A stretch of DNA of 8,337 nt from an uncultured Chlorobiota bacterium (GTDB lineage Bacteria; Bacteroidota; Kapaibacteriia; OLB7): the NCBI GenBank assembly GCA_946481475.1, contig CAMLOB010000144.1:1-8337 (forward strand), read 5' to 3'. Shown here piece after piece: positions 1 to 5,992 of this stretch (the stretch's first letter is position 1; each line of letters begins with the position of its first letter). The translations under genes were made by a program, and so were the position numbers. The notes beneath the pieces were generated by a model that searched no databases, was not told where the DNA came from, and worked only from the letters and a program-made list of their open reading frames with translations.

Positions 1-1
1 G

Positions 2-352
<351 letters not shown>

Positions 353-602
353 ACCTGCCGGTGAGAAGAACGATAATGGACAGGAATTTTTCAGAAGAGA
401 AAAAATCTGCTAACAAAATTCCGGTTCATGTGTTAGGTAGCCAGTGGTTGTTGTCGGTCGAGGGTTATGAAGGGAGCACTTGTCGGGCGACGGCCACGAA
501 AATCAGCGGTGGACCTGAAGTTTTTCGGGTTCGCCGCTTTCAATAAGGAGCAACAGGAAGTCTCCGCGGGATAGATAACCGAAAGGAAGGGGCGAAGGGA
601 AG
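353..602. other. Gap between sucD and rhodanese gene, no convincing gene
   Basis: These 250 bases separate sucD from the rhodanese gene. A plus-strand frame opens with GTG at 361 (ATG at 376) and runs to 546 (61 codons). Its codons (AGA, ATA, TTA, AAA-rich) are unlike the neighbours, and I recognise no motif. A second frame, ATG 467 to stop 574 (35 codons), overlaps it. Neither has strong coding evidence. The first part (about 375-425) is AT-rich, which fits a promoter area for the downstream genes, but no clear -35/-10 pair stands out. No terminator hairpin with a T tract follows sucD. Confidence 0.4.
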
Positions 603-977
603 ATGAAGCATTCCGAACGATTCACACAACTTGTCGATGAAGCCCGCTCACGGGTTCGGGAGGTGACGCCGGAGGAGACGCTGGAGCGTCTCGGATCGGA
701 ACATCCTCCCCTCCTGGTGGATGTCCGCGAGGAGAGCGAGTGGGAGAAGGGACATGCTGCCGAAGCGATTCACATCGGCAAGGGGGTGATCGAACGGGAT
801 ATCGAAAAGCATGTGGAGGATCCTGATCGGGAGATCATTCTCTATTGCGGCGGAGGCTACCGCTCGGTCCTTGCGGCCGACAGCCTTCAGAAAATGGGAT
901 ACGCGAACGTCGCCTCGATGTCCGAAGGATGGCGGGGATGGAACGAACGGGGATTCCCGACCGATACGCAACAATAA
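603..977 (+). CDS. Single-domain rhodanese-like sulfurtransferase
   Basis: A 124-residue protein with one rhodanese domain (about residues 22-118), likely a cytoplasmic thiosulfate or persulfide sulfurtransferase. Visible signature blocks are [15 protein letters not shown] (37-51), the GVIERDIE segment (61-68), the active-site loop YCGGGYRS (81-88) with catalytic Cys82, and [18 protein letters not shown] (96-113), the usual C-terminal rhodanese signature. The catalytic loop is intact, so the enzyme should be active. An N-terminal helix of about 20 charged residues precedes the domain. The ATG at 603 follows purine-rich AAGGAAGG (583-590) and GGGA (597-600), which supports this start. The length is normal for stand-alone rhodaneses. 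The physiological sulfur donor and acceptor cannot be told from sequence. ndk follows 92 bases downstream. Confidence 0.93.
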   Translation: MKHSERFTQLVDEARSRVREVTPEETLERLGSEHPPLLVDVREESEWEKGHAAEAIHIGKGVIERDIEKHVEDPDREIILYCGGGYRSVLAADSLQKMGYANVASMSEGWRGWNERGFPTDTQQ

Positions 978-1013
978 CTACAACTACCGATCCGCTGCGG
1001 CGGGTTCGAAAAA

Positions 1014-1039
1014 GAGAGAGCTTGCAGCTCCCCTTTTTT
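1014..1039 (+). terminator. Weak terminator-like hairpin after the rhodanese gene
   Basis: A short stem GAGC (1018-1021) / GCTC (1027-1030) with loop TTGCA is followed by CCC and a run of six T (1034-1039). The stem is only 4 bp and a mismatch blocks extension, so termination may be weak or partial. It lies 37 bases after the rhodanese stop and before ndk. Confidence 0.35.
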
Positions 1040-1042
1040 GAG

Positions 1043-1062
1043 TTTTTCATTTTGAATTTTAT
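1043..1062. repeat. AT-rich low-complexity motif upstream of ndk
   Basis: TTTTTCATTTTGAATTTTAT lies just before the ndk start. Its reverse complement resembles the ATTCAAAA-type motif just after ndk (1498-1525), so ndk is flanked by oppositely oriented AT-rich tracts in an otherwise GC-rich context. It may simply be a promoter-proximal AT tract. Confidence 0.4.
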
Positions 1063-1069
1063 TGATTCC

Positions 1070-1486
1070 ATGGAAAGAACGCTTTGCATTATCAAACCGG
1101 ACGCTGTCCGCAAGAACGTTATCGGCGAGATCGTCGCCATGCTCACCGAAAAGGGATTCCGGATCCTCGGCATGAAAATGATGCGGCTTTCGTCGACTGA
1201 TGCCGGTGAATTCTACGCCATCCATAAAGAACGCCCCTTCTACAATGATCTGGTGGAGTTCATGACCAGCGGCAACGTGGTGGTGATCGCTCTGGAGAAG
1301 GAGAATGCCGTTGCCGATTACCGTGCGTTGATCGGGGCGACCGATCCGGCAGAGGCCGAGGAAGGGACCGTCCGCAAGCGCTTTGCCTCAAGCAAGGGGG
1401 AGAACGCCGTCCACGGTTCCGACTCGGTGGAGAACGGGCGGAACGAGGTGGCCTTCTTCTTTGCCGAGCGGGAACTGATCGGGTAG
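1070..1486 (+). CDS. ndk: Nucleoside diphosphate kinase
   Basis: A 138-residue nucleoside diphosphate kinase, the full family length. It transfers the gamma phosphate from NTPs to NDPs by a ping-pong mechanism through a phosphohistidine, balancing nucleotide pools in the cytoplasm. Visible motifs are [20 protein letters not shown] (2-21, Lys10 in the nucleotide site), [18 protein letters not shown] (54-71), [18 protein letters not shown] (89-106) and the active-site NAVHGSDS (112-119) with catalytic His115, followed by [11 protein letters not shown]. The frame is also open upstream of 1070, but homology begins exactly at [13 protein letters not shown], so this ATG is the start. No Shine-Dalgarno is visible; the upstream region is AT-rich. 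The [10 protein letters not shown] wording, in place of the PGTIRGDF of many Ndks, is a variant I associate with the Bacteroidota/Chlorobiota side. Confidence 0.97.
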   Translation: MERTLCIIKPDAVRKNVIGEIVAMLTEKGFRILGMKMMRLSSTDAGEFYAIHKERPFYNDLVEFMTSGNVVVIALEKENAVADYRALIGATDPAEAEEGTVRKRFASSKGENAVHGSDSVENGRNEVAFFFAERELIG

Positions 1487-1497
1487 GAGCATGAAGG

Positions 1498-1525
1498 TTC
1501 AAAATTCAAAAGGCAAAATGCAAAA
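1498..1525. repeat. AT-rich stuttering repeat after ndk (TTCAAAA-like units)
   Basis: Starting 12 bases after the ndk stop are degenerate units TTCAAAA, TTCAAAAGG, CAAAATG, CAAAA, which break into GC-richer sequence on both sides. It is the approximate inverse of the tract at 1043-1062. Similar A-rich stutters are common intergenic low-complexity sequences. No T tract or hairpin makes it a terminator on the plus strand. Confidence 0.45.
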
Positions 1526-1557
1526 GAGAGGAGAGTGGGGGGATGCCTTTTGAACGG

Positions 1558-1616
1558 ATATGATGGAAATGATGATAACGATGAACGATGATGAAGGCCC
1601 TGCCGCTATGGCGGGC
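1558..1616. other. GATGA-rich stretch followed by a GC-rich bulged hairpin
   Basis: From 1558 to 1596 the sequence is a degenerate series of ATGATG/GATGA units with many ATG triplets but no sustained plausible frame. It is followed by a possible hairpin: GCCC-T-GCC (1597-1604), loop GCTAT, then GGC-GGGC (1610-1616), a 7-bp stem with one bulged T. No T run follows, so I do not call it a terminator. Confidence 0.35.
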
Positions 1617-1643
1617 GATTACACGAAAAGCCTGCGATTCCCG

Positions 1644-1661
1644 CATCCGCCGCGGCGGATG
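1644..1661. repeat. Perfect 18-base palindrome in the gap before the next gene
   Basis: CATCCGCCGCGGCGGATG is identical to its own reverse complement over all 18 bases, with no spacer. It lies 22 bases before the start codon of the exported protein gene. A perfect dyad suggests a dimeric protein-binding site or a dispersed extragenic palindromic element. With no loop it would form a hairpin only with inner bases unpaired. Only one copy is in this window. Confidence 0.6.
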
Positions 1662-1683
1662 AATTTTACCTTGTGAGCTGATT

Positions 1684-2679
1684 ATGACACGACTATTCTG
1701 CACGTTCTGCCTGATGCTTGTTCTGGGAACACTTTCCCTTTCCGCCCAACAGGGAGGAGAGAGTCCCGGTGAGGAAGAGAAATTCTCTTTCGGTCCTCCT
1801 CTGCGGGAGAACATTCTCTTCGCCTACAAGTATACCGAGCGTGTTCGCGCCTGGTATGAGGACGACAAGGGGAAGATGATCGATTCCTGCGACAGGACGT
1901 TGATCTACTACATTACGGAGATGCAACGCCCTTCGCCGGTCGGCGGCGGAGCCTACGATATCGAGACGAACATCGACTCGATGAAGGTCGATTACCGGGG
2001 GGCCGGGGGGAGCATCGACTTCAACACACAAGACCCCTCGCATGTGACCGACTACAGTCGGATCCGGCATCCGGCGATCCTTGTCCCCTCAACACTGGTC
2101 AGTTCGGTGACCCACTTCACGGTCTCTCCGTACGGTGGTCTTGTCGGTATGGAAAGTCCTTCGTTCGACAAGGTGCGTGAACAGGCCGAAGATCCCTATC
2201 TGGATGAGTTTACCTACAAGCGGATCGATCACATGATCGATAAGAGATTCCTCTCCACCATCTTTCTTCCCTGGCGAAATCTTCTTCCGCTCGGACGGGA
2301 GATCCTCTACAACACACCGGTGAAGGTTCCGTTCTACGGTACGCTCGACCGGATCACTTTCGACGACAGCGCGACGGTGACGCTGCGGTACTCGAAGGAA
2401 GATCCGAGCCGACCCCATCTGGAGTTCGAGGCTCCTCTCAGTGATCCGGTGGTGGAGTGGATGACGTTCGATGGAATAGCCCATCCGTTGCTTCTCAAAG
2501 AGGCCGCAGGGGATATCCAGGGGCGGTTGCATCTGGATCAGGACGGAGTGGTCCTCTCCGGGTTCTCGACGGCGGCCGGAAAGGTGGAAGGGAGCTTTGA
2601 AGGGAAGAAGACACGTGCCCGGTTCGAGCATCAGGTCTTTGTCGAGTTGATCAATATGACCAACTTCCCGGTGAATTAG
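1684..2679 (+). CDS. Exported protein of unknown function, beta-rich
   Basis: A 331-residue protein. The N-terminus (MTRLFCTFCLMLVLGTLSLSA, about residues 1-21) is a convincing signal peptide with a probable cleavage before QQG and no lipobox cysteine, so the mature protein is probably periplasmic or surface-located. The mature part has alternating hydrophobic/polar segments typical of beta-strands, for example NILFAYKYTERVRAWY (39-54) and the final third, VVLSGFSTAAGKVEGSFEGK. I do not recognise a family. Its style resembles Bacteroidota domain-of-unknown-function exported beta proteins such as DUF6263, but I cannot confirm membership. No cysteine pairs or enzyme motifs stand out. The start is supported by the signal peptide; no clear Shine-Dalgarno is visible. 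A strong intrinsic terminator begins 47 bases after the stop, so it is the last gene of its transcript. Confidence 0.82.
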   Translation: MTRLFCTFCLMLVLGTLSLSAQQGGESPGEEEKFSFGPPLRENILFAYKYTERVRAWYEDDKGKMIDSCDRTLIYYITEMQRPSPVGGGAYDIETNIDSMKVDYRGAGGSIDFNTQDPSHVTDYSRIRHPAILVPSTLVSSVTHFTVSPYGGLVGMESPSFDKVREQAEDPYLDEFTYKRIDHMIDKRFLSTIFLPWRNLLPLGREILYNTPVKVPFYGTLDRITFDDSATVTLRYSKEDPSRPHLEFEAPLSDPVVEWMTFDGIAHPLLLKEAAGDIQGRLHLDQDGVVLSGFSTAAGKVEGSFEGKKTRARFEHQVFVELINMTNFPVN

Positions 2680-2726
2680 CCGGGTTGGACGGGATCTTCC
2701 GACATTGAAATTGTCGTTCGAATCCG

Positions 2727-2767
2727 AAAGCCGTGAGGGATGTGCCGAATATCTCTCACGGCTTTTT
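2727..2767 (+). terminator. Strong rho-independent terminator
   Basis: The stem runs from AAAGCCGTGAGGGA (2727-2740) to its partner ending CTCACGGCTTT (through 2765), about 14 bp including one G-U pair, with an 11-base loop. The 3' arm merges into a run of five T (2763-2767). Position and form fit termination of the exported-protein gene ending at 2679. Confidence 0.9.
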
Positions 2768-2770
2768 GTA

Positions 2771-2799
2771 TTGACTTTCCCCGATCCGCCCTGTATTTT
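2771..2799 (+). promoter_or_regulatory. Sigma70-like promoter for the spondin-domain lipoprotein gene
   Basis: TTGACT (2771-2776) and TATTTT (2794-2799) are separated by exactly 17 bases. They sit immediately after the strong terminator and before a 90-base leader. Transcription would start around 2806. The spacing and the -35 match are good; the -10 is less canonical (TATTTT, also partly like the TAnnTTTG of Bacteroidota). Confidence 0.6.
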
Positions 2800-2808
2800 A
2801 TTCGCGTT

Positions 2809-2846
2809 ATGCCCATGAGGGAGGGGCTTCCGTCGGGAAGGGGCAT
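2809..2846 (+). promoter_or_regulatory. Nested hairpin in the 5' leader of the lipoprotein gene
   Basis: The outer arms ATGCCC (2809-2814) and GGGCAT (2841-2846) enclose an inner perfect hairpin CTTCC-GTCG-GGAAG (2827-2840) that abuts the outer 3' arm directly. If the promoter at 2771-2799 is right, this structure forms at the very 5' end of the mRNA, about 50 bases before the start codon. It could stabilise the transcript or act as a regulatory leader. There is no match to a known riboswitch that I can recognise. Confidence 0.45.
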
Positions 2847-2895
2847 GTTCTTTCACCGGACATCACTAACCTAACCTACGCGAGGAACAGTCGTT

Positions 2896-3648
2896 ATGAC
2901 CATCTCACGAATCTCTCTGCTTGCTCTTCTGCTCTGGACCGGTGCGCTGATCGGCGGATGCGAATCGACCGGCGATCCGGTCAAAAACCCGGACCCGGTT
3001 GACACCACCACAACGCTTACCCCCTACGACACCGCCGCTACGGCCACCTACGAACTGACGATCCACAACGACTGGAGCGAGGTCACCCACCCGATGGGCT
3101 TCCCCTCCGACGCCCACTTCTCGTTTCTGGGAGGGGCCACGCATAACGATCAGGTCTCCTTCTGGAAACCGGGCGAGCTTGCCACACCGGGGATGATCGA
3201 GATGGCCGAAACCGGCAACGTCGACATCCTGGTCGATCAGGAGGTGGAGGGGGCGATCGAGGAGGGGACGGCCGCCACCAAGGTTTTCGAGAAGAAGTAC
3301 ACGCCGGAGAAACCGGCGATCGCACCCGGAGTGCGGACAACGACGCTGGTCGTTCACCGGAGCCACCCGCTGGTGACGCTCGCCACAATGCTCGGGGCCA
3401 GTCCGGATTGGTTTGTCGGCGTCTCCGGACTGTCGATGATGAAAGACGGGAAGTGGGAGGAGGAGATCGAGGTGGAGCTTCCGCTCTACGACGGCGGGAC
3501 CAGAGAGGGATGGATACCGGTGATGGGAGGACCGTTGCAGACGCCGCAGGACCCGATCCGTCTGATCACCTACACGTCCGGTCAGGGATACGGTCCGGCA
3601 ACCTCTCCGCATATCGTCGGCAGGATGGTGTTCAAGCGGGTTGAATAA
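2896..3648 (+). CDS. Spondin-domain lipoprotein
   Basis: A 250-residue predicted lipoprotein. The N-terminus is a short basic/hydrophobic signal ending LIGGC, with Cys22 as the likely lipidated residue, followed by a Pro/Thr-rich linker (about 23-48) that would tether the domain to a membrane. Residues about 50-248 match the spondin N-terminal (reelin/F-spondin-type) domain: YELTIHNDWSEVTHP (52-66), HFSFLGGATHN (74-84), the hallmark SPDWFVGVSGLSMMKDGKW (169-187) and ELPLYDGGTREG (194-205), equivalent to the animal LYPYDAGT motif. In animals the domain mediates extracellular matrix or lipid interactions; in bacteria its function is largely undefined, and surface adhesion or ligand binding is an inference. 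GAGG at 2882-2885 lies 10 bases before the ATG. It appears to be transcribed alone, from the promoter at 2771-2799. Confidence 0.88.
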   Translation: MTISRISLLALLLWTGALIGGCESTGDPVKNPDPVDTTTTLTPYDTAATATYELTIHNDWSEVTHPMGFPSDAHFSFLGGATHNDQVSFWKPGELATPGMIEMAETGNVDILVDQEVEGAIEEGTAATKVFEKKYTPEKPAIAPGVRTTTLVVHRSHPLVTLATMLGASPDWFVGVSGLSMMKDGKWEEEIEVELPLYDGGTREGWIPVMGGPLQTPQDPIRLITYTSGQGYGPATSPHIVGRMVFKRVE

Positions 3649-3661
3649 GAAGAATTGAATA

Positions 3662-3701
3662 CTCTCGATCTATTTCCCCGTCACGGGGTCGATATCGGGA
3701 G
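3662..3701. terminator. Nested hairpin after the spondin gene, possible terminator
   Basis: The outer stem CTCTCGAT (3662-3669) / ATCGGGAG (3694-3701), 8 bp with one G-U, encloses a CCCCG-TCA-CGGGG hairpin (3676-3688). It starts 13 bases after the spondin gene stop. There is no T run downstream, so efficiency as an intrinsic terminator is uncertain. Confidence 0.4.
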
Positions 3702-3735
3702 ATGATGCTTGTTCGGACACAGACGGCTGAATCGC

Positions 3736-3764
3736 CGAACCCCCGACTTCCGGTCGGGGGTTCG
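3736..3764. terminator. Strong hairpin between convergent genes, likely bidirectional stop
   Basis: CGAACCCCCGAC (3736-3747) and GTCGGGGGTTCG (3753-3764) form a perfect 12-bp, very GC-rich stem with loop TTCCG. It lies between the end of the plus-strand spondin gene and the end of the minus-strand SDR gene, where a shared terminator is expected. The flanks lack a classic T tract (ATATAT on the plus side), so it may act as a transcript-end stabiliser instead. Confidence 0.6.
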
Positions 3765-3812
3765 ATATATCTGACAGACATCTGTGAGTTCAATTACTGC
3801 GGCTGGGCGGTA

Positions 3813-4667
3813 CTAACTCCCTTTCTCTCCCTCGGCCCCCCGATAATAGACCTCCCGCATCCACTCCACAAATCCGTCCATTCCCAGTTCCTGCCGTTGA
3901 TGCACGACGTGGACGGCATCCTGTCCGAGCGGGACGCGGGTAAAAGGCTTCTCTTCATCGACGGTCAGGAGGATTGCGCGAATGACCTCTGCCGGATTCT
4001 GGCGGTAGGGGAAGAGATCACGGCTTGCGTTTGCGATCCAGGTCTTCCGGATGTCGGCGTACGGAGAATTCGGGTCTTCCTCGGCCGGTGCGCGCTTCGC
4101 CGAGCGCGGACCGAAGTCGGTTTCGTAGGAACCGGGTTCGATCACGATTACCCGGATGCCGAAGCCGGAAAGCTCCAGCGACTGCGCCTCGCTAAGAGCT
4201 TCCACGCTCCACTTCGACGCCTGATAGAATCCGCCGCGGGGCGTGGCCATGCGACCGGCCATGCTGGAGAGGTTGACGATCACGCCGGAACGCTGCCGCC
4301 GCATGTGAGGAATAACGGCTTGCGAGACGGCGATCAGACCGAAGACGTTCGTCTCGAACATCTTCCGTACCTCGGCAAGTTCTCCTTCCTCCTGCGTTCC
4401 GAAATATCCGTAGCCGGCATTGTTGACCAGCACATCGATCCGACCGAACCGCCCGATCGCCGCCGCGACGGCATCATGAATTTCCATGTCGTTCGTGACG
4501 TCCAGCGGCAGCCGGAGAACCCGTTCTTCCGCATCTGTTCCGATATCTTCAATCGTCTCGGGACGCCGCGCCGTCGCGACAACGTTTTCGCCGAGATCGA
4601 CGAGAGCCTCGGCAAGCATCCGCCCGAATCCGGTCGAGCAACCGGTAATGAACCAGGTACGTGGCAT
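3813..4667 (-). CDS. Short-chain dehydrogenase/reductase (classical SDR oxidoreductase)
   Basis: A 284-residue classical SDR, a cytoplasmic NAD(P)(H)-dependent oxidoreductase of a carbonyl or hydroxyl substrate that cannot be named from sequence. Motifs in order: cofactor loop TGCSTGFG (8-15), ATARRPE (31-37) with two arginines after the second strand that favour NADP, Asp56 in LDVT, NNAG (82-85), Asn107 in ETNVFG, catalytic Ser135 in NLSSMAG, and Tyr148/Lys152 in YQASK. The full Asn-Ser-Tyr-Lys tetrad is present, so it should be active. EPGSYETDF (177-185) is the substrate-side loop. The length is slightly above the 250-residue core, with a C-terminal extension as in SDRs related to 17-beta-HSD-like bacterial enzymes. 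The ATG at 4667 sits directly before the cofactor motif, and no Shine-Dalgarno is visible. It is convergent with the spondin gene and shares orientation with the Rossmann gene at 5060-5734. Confidence 0.93.
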   Translation of the reverse strand: MPRTWFITGCSTGFGRMLAEALVDLGENVVATARRPETIEDIGTDAEERVLRLPLDVTNDMEIHDAVAAAIGRFGRIDVLVNNAGYGYFGTQEEGELAEVRKMFETNVFGLIAVSQAVIPHMRRQRSGVIVNLSSMAGRMATPRGGFYQASKWSVEALSEAQSLELSGFGIRVIVIEPGSYETDFGPRSAKRAPAEEDPNSPYADIRKTWIANASRDLFPYRQNPAEVIRAILLTVDEEKPFTRVPLGQDAVHVVHQRQELGMDGFVEWMREVYYRGAEGEKGS

Positions 4668-4702
4668 AGTCGGTAATCAATTGGTATTGAATGTACATGA
4701 CA

Positions 4703-4736
4703 CAAAGGGGTACGAGGGGGACAAGGGTACGAGAGG
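4703..4736. repeat. Two-unit purine-rich direct repeat upstream of the SDR gene
   Basis: Two imperfect units of about 17 bases, ACAAAGGGGTACGAGGGG (4703-4720) and ACAAGGGTACGAGAGG (4721-4736), share the core GGGTACGAG. They lie 36-69 bases upstream of the SDR start codon, in its likely promoter area. On the minus strand they read as pyrimidine-rich CTCGTACCC-TTGT units. Confidence 0.55.
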
Positions 4737-4789
4737 CAGAGGGAAGGATGATCGATCCGTATGAAACGAAAGATAGGGATTTCCCCGCA

Positions 4790-4807
4790 ACGGCTCCCAC
4801 GAGCCGT
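4790..4807. other. Hairpin between the two minus-strand genes
   Basis: ACGGCTC (4790-4796) pairs with GAGCCGT (4801-4807) around loop CCAC. An overlapping alternative, CCCACG / CGTGGG, is also possible. For minus-strand transcription it lies downstream of the Rossmann gene ending at 5060 and upstream of the SDR gene, but no T tract follows on the minus strand, so I leave its role open. Confidence 0.35.
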
Positions 4808-4889
4808 GGGTAACGGACACAACGGATCCCCGGAGCCAATAGGCCTCCCTCCCTACTTAATAGCTCCGTGCGTGAGCGCGGAGATCCAT

Positions 4890-5010
4890 GTGATCCCGGA
4901 GATTCGTGTGATCCCGGAGATTCGTGTGATCCCGGAGATTCGTGTGATCCCGGAGATTCGGTAATCCCGGAGATTCGGTAATCCCGGAGATGCGGTGATT
5001 CCGGAGATTC
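4890..5010. repeat. Seven-unit tandem repeat, period 18 then 17
   Basis: Units 1-3 are identical, GTGATCCCGGAGATTCGT (4890-4907, 4908-4925, 4926-4943). Unit 4 (4944-4959) lacks the final GT. Units 5-7 (4960-4976, 4977-4993, 4994-5010) follow the 17-base form GGTAATCCCGGAGATTC with a few substitutions. A degenerate half-unit (GCGCGGAGATCC) precedes the array. There are no unique spacers, so it is not CRISPR. The change of period breaks any continuous reading frame, so it is not coding. It lies in the 392-base gap between two minus-strand genes, ending 49 bases from the 3' end of the gene at 5060. Confidence 0.92.
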
Positions 5011-5059
5011 CCATGATCCATATCCAAACACACACGACGCGAACTCGGCGATATCCTCC

Positions 5060-5734
5060 TCACCCATCCCACTCACCCAACCGATTGATATCCCGGCTCC
5101 GCAACACCGGCATCGAACCGTTATCCAGTCCCGCCTCGATCAACGCCCGACCGAGCGTTGCCGTCGTGGTCACGTAGCCGGGAAAGATGCGTTTCAGCAG
5201 AGGATAGAAGGGGGAGAGAATTTTGTAGAAGATGCGGTAGACTCCGGTCGATGAACGGACGCCGCTGACCGGATGGATGTAGAACGGGCGGAAGATCCGG
5301 ACGTGACCGAAGGGGAGAGCCTGCAACGCCCTCTCGGTCTCTCCACGAACCCGTGCCCACATCTGCCGACTCGTTCCGTCGTCATCGGCCCCCTCGCCGG
5401 AGACGTAGCAGAAGGTCATCCCGGGATTCAGCCGAAGGAGCGTCCGGGCGGCGGCCAGCGTCAGATCGTAGGTCATGCGCCGGTACTCCTCCTCGCTTTT
5501 GCCGACGGCCGTGGTGCCGAGGCAGAAGAGACAGGCGTCGTATCCGCTCAGACGATCCTCGATGCCTGAGTAATCGTAGAAGTCGGAGATGATGATCTTT
5601 TCCAGCTTCTCATGCTCCACACCGCAGGAGCGGCGGCCGATCACGAGAACCCGCCCGATTCGCGCATCGCGCAGACATTCAATCAAGGCCCCCGAACCGA
5701 TCATGCCGGTGGCGCCGAAGAGGATGGTGTTCAT
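5060..5734 (-). CDS. Atypical SDR / NAD(P)-binding Rossmann protein
   Basis: A 224-residue NAD(P)-binding protein of the NAD-dependent epimerase/dehydratase-like (atypical SDR) group. The N-terminal GATGMIG (7-13) is the glycine-rich nucleotide loop, followed by VLVIGRRSCGVEHEKLEKIIISDFYDYSG, in which RR (34-35) may bind NADP phosphate. The diagnostic stretches YDACLFCLGTTAVGKSEEEYRRMTYDLT (65-92), PGMTFCYVSGEGADD (104-118) and MWARVRGETERALQALPF (125-142) match a small-protein family usually annotated as epimerase or oxidoreductase. Its usual MWARVKG lysine is Arg130 here, and the canonical Tyr-x-x-x-Lys is not evident, so classical SDR catalysis is doubtful. The substrate is unknown. It starts at the only sensible ATG, immediately before the Rossmann strand. 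It shares orientation with the SDR gene, but 392 repeat-bearing bases separate them, so co-transcription is uncertain. Confidence 0.88.
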   Translation of the reverse strand: MNTILFGATGMIGSGALIECLRDARIGRVLVIGRRSCGVEHEKLEKIIISDFYDYSGIEDRLSGYDACLFCLGTTAVGKSEEEYRRMTYDLTLAAARTLLRLNPGMTFCYVSGEGADDDGTSRQMWARVRGETERALQALPFGHVRIFRPFYIHPVSGVRSSTGVYRIFYKILSPFYPLLKRIFPGYVTTTATLGRALIEAGLDNGSMPVLRSRDINRLGEWDG

Positions 5735-5992
5735 GGCTGTATTACATCTGGTGTCGCGGCAAGATACGACATCCTTCCCTGTACCTTTGCGGTTGCCGTT
5801 TGCGTGATTTTCTGCGTAAAACCACGAAGGCTGTATTAACTCTTTCAGATCATCAGACTTTAACTTCTCTTCGACTGAACTGCGCCCCTAATTTAGGGCC
5901 TGACAATCGGATGTTGGTCCGACAACTCCTCGTTCTGATTGTGAGAGAGAGCTTCTAAAATGTGTATCTGGACGGAATGAACATTAACATCA
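5735..5992. promoter_or_regulatory. Divergent intergenic region with a dyad (CCCTAA-T-TTAGGG)
   Basis: This region separates the minus-strand Rossmann gene from the small plus-strand gene at 5993 and should hold both promoters. A perfect 13-base dyad, CCCTAA-T-TTAGGG (5886-5898), lies about 95 bases before the plus-strand start and could be an operator. Just after it, CGGA (5908-5911) and TCCG (5918-5921) form a small hairpin. Nearer the minus-strand gene, an imperfect hairpin spans 5803-5826 (CGTG-A-TTTT / AAAA-C-CACG). I could not identify a convincing -35/-10 pair on either strand. Confidence 0.35.

Noticed and set aside
845..1486. Longer Ndk with a 75-residue N-terminal extension
   Set aside because: The extension overlaps the rhodanese gene and has no homology; family similarity starts exactly at the ATG at 1070.
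2089..2856. Minus-strand 255-codon frame
   Set aside because: It crosses the strong terminator, the promoter and the leader hairpin and lies opposite a signal-peptide gene; no motif.
3702..4676. Plus-strand 324-codon open frame opposite the SDR gene
   Set aside because: The minus-strand SDR has the complete cofactor and catalytic motifs; the opposite frame has no domain and runs through the terminator hairpin.
4890..5010. CRISPR-like array of short direct repeats
   Set aside because: Units are head-to-tail with no unique spacers, are only 17-18 bases long, and no cas gene is present.
4549..5076. Minus-strand 175-codon frame with ESPGSH-type peptide repeats
   Set aside because: It is the tandem array read through and then overlaps the SDR gene in another frame on the same strand; the period change from 18 to 17 would break any repeat protein.
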